Below are positions 62,610 to 64,000 of a stretch of 64,000 nt of DNA, piece by piece; positions within the stretch are counted from its first letter, which is position 1; each line of letters begins with the position of its first letter. Source of the DNA: Cryptomeria japonica. Its lineage: Eukaryota; Streptophyta; Pinopsida; Cupressales; Cupressaceae. The notes beneath the pieces are model-generated. The model saw nothing but the letters and a program-made list of their open reading frames with translations, was not told the DNA's origin and did not search any database. The stretch covers positions 140,031,747 through 140,095,746 of the forward strand of contig NC_081412.1 of NCBI RefSeq assembly GCF_030272615.1, in the 5' to 3' direction. The position numbers and the translations under genes are program-made.

Positions 62610-64000
62610 ATTTATCATTTCTGCGTGGCTAACTCTTAACCAGAAAGCATGTTGTTAAATTGAGGAGTTGTGTTGTGCAACAACCTCCCTGAACTTTACT
62701 CATTTGGGTAATGGAGGTTGATGGGTATTTAATAAATTCTTTTGACTTTCTTTCTTTAGAGTTGAGTATAAGTTTGAAAATAAATACAACCATTCTTAAT
62801 ATATCTTTTTATCAATTGTTATTTACATTGGAAAGTTAAAAAGTATAGTAGAAAAGCATTTGATTTAATGACAAAGTTCATATTGTAGCATTTAGAAGAT
62901 GCTGAATTTAAATCTTCTTCAATACAAAAATAAAAAATATAACTTTTAAAAAGATTAGTTTACTAATTAATAAAATTAAAAAATTATAAGAAAAAAGACG
63001 ACCATTATAAAAATATAAAGAAAAAATAGATTATATTATATATATAAGAGCAATAAGTGAAATTTTAAGTTTATGTGAGAGGAGGGTCTCTTCTAAATCT
63101 ATTTTTTCATATAATATCAATTTTGATATCTATTGTATAAAATAATTTTAAAGTTTAAAATTTTATTATTTTATTATTTTTTTTAATAATTTAACATAAT
63201 TTCTTGGTGATTTTGAGATTACTTGGAAATTATAAAAGGTATCTCTTAAATTCACATTTTTCTTTAATATCAATTTTAGTGTATTTCTATAAGATTATTT
63301 TGAAGTTTTAAAATTTAATGTGACATAAATTTTATCAATAAATTATTTAAATTGATATGCCTAGATTTCCATAAAAAATAAAGGTTCAAATTAATAATAA
63401 TTTTTCTTTACAATCTTTTCTTAGTGTAATAAAAAAATTCAACATTTAGGTCTTATTAAATAAGACATTGTAAAGAAATTCTATTAAAATTAAGTTTATA
63501 TTTTCTTTCTAGATGAAAATAAAATCAACCAAACTATCCATGTGTCTACACTATTTGCTAGAAATACAAAAGACAACATTCAATATGGACATAAATAATC
63601 TACTTCTATATAATAAAGAATAATGAGCTTCGTTATTATTATATATTTGTTTTTTATTTAATTTTCACACTTGTGCTAGCAATAATTGTAATTGTAATGG
63701 TGGAATTTGCATACTAATGTCATTTTTCATTTAATTTTCTACCTATTTAGAGAGAGTAGATTAATACATGTTCATATCAAAAATGGTGCAACCTTATTTG
63801 AAGTGGGTCTTACTTCCCTAACCTTTTACCTATCTCCATATATTTGCATATACCTTATCTATAGATGTATGCTCTCGCATGCATACATTCAATAATTATG
63901 TCAATTCATGCATGTATCCCAATACATATGTTACGTATCTTAAGCTAACTATTTCTATGTCCTAGGTCACTATCACAAGCGTGGAGTCAACCCTATAGTC
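62610..64000. other. Upstream AT-rich intergenic sequence
   Basis: Very AT-rich, with runs such as TTTTATTATTTTATTATTTTTTTTAAT near 63160. No ORF, repeat pair or RNA gene recognised. Confidence 0.6.

Overview
The window looks like nuclear DNA of a seed plant, most likely a gymnosperm (conifer-type) genome. One spliced gene is embedded in a nest of long, decayed LTR retrotransposons, one of its introns is about 8.9 kb long, and gene density is very low. No bacterial, organellar or RNA-gene features were found. The organism assignment is inference from architecture, not from a marker gene.

Layout. (1) 1-26732: an old Ty3/gypsy element on the minus strand ('Gypsy-1', Tat-like, with a second plant-type RNase H domain), cut off by the left edge of the window. 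Two Copia-type elements without a recognisable pol are nested inside it. The first is 2084-10816 (minus strand, about 2.7-kb LTRs, gag only, 5-bp target duplication TTAAT). The second is 11375-18827 (plus strand, about 1.1-kb LTRs, gag zinc knuckles plus a long unknown second ORF); it sits within the reverse transcriptase, right beside the YVDD box. (2) 26861-46658: a second, giant Tat-like gypsy element ('Gypsy-2', 19.8 kb, target duplication GAAAG, LTRs about 1.43-1.46 kb). Its gag-pol is on the minus strand. Between integrase and the 3' LTR it carries an antisense (plus-strand) plant-mobile-domain (PMD) cassette with its own TATA-like box. Arrays of a short AGCGCT-centred motif lie near both ends of its internal region in opposite orientation. 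Its 5' LTR is interrupted by a 1140-bp solo Copia LTR (45203-46342) with perfect AATAA duplications. (3) 46664-64000: host DNA with one intact-looking gene, an ABCG11-type half-size ABC transporter on the minus strand (11 coding exons, 48722-62148, 691 codons). Its intron 8 contains LINE and LTR-element debris.

How things fit together. Gypsy-1 is the oldest layer. The two Copia-type elements landed in its pol. Gypsy-2 inserted 128 bp beyond Gypsy-1's 5' LTR, and a Copia LTR later landed in Gypsy-2's LTR. The most unusual system is the PMD/AGCGCT arrangement of Gypsy-2. A domesticated-type nuclear PMD protein is encoded antisense to gag-pol, with motif arrays beside it and beside the primer-binding end. 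This invites, but does not prove, the idea of a protein plus its own DNA-motif module. The PMD reading frame has 12 internal stops (only TAG and TGA) and no frameshift, which looks like decay by cytosine deamination.
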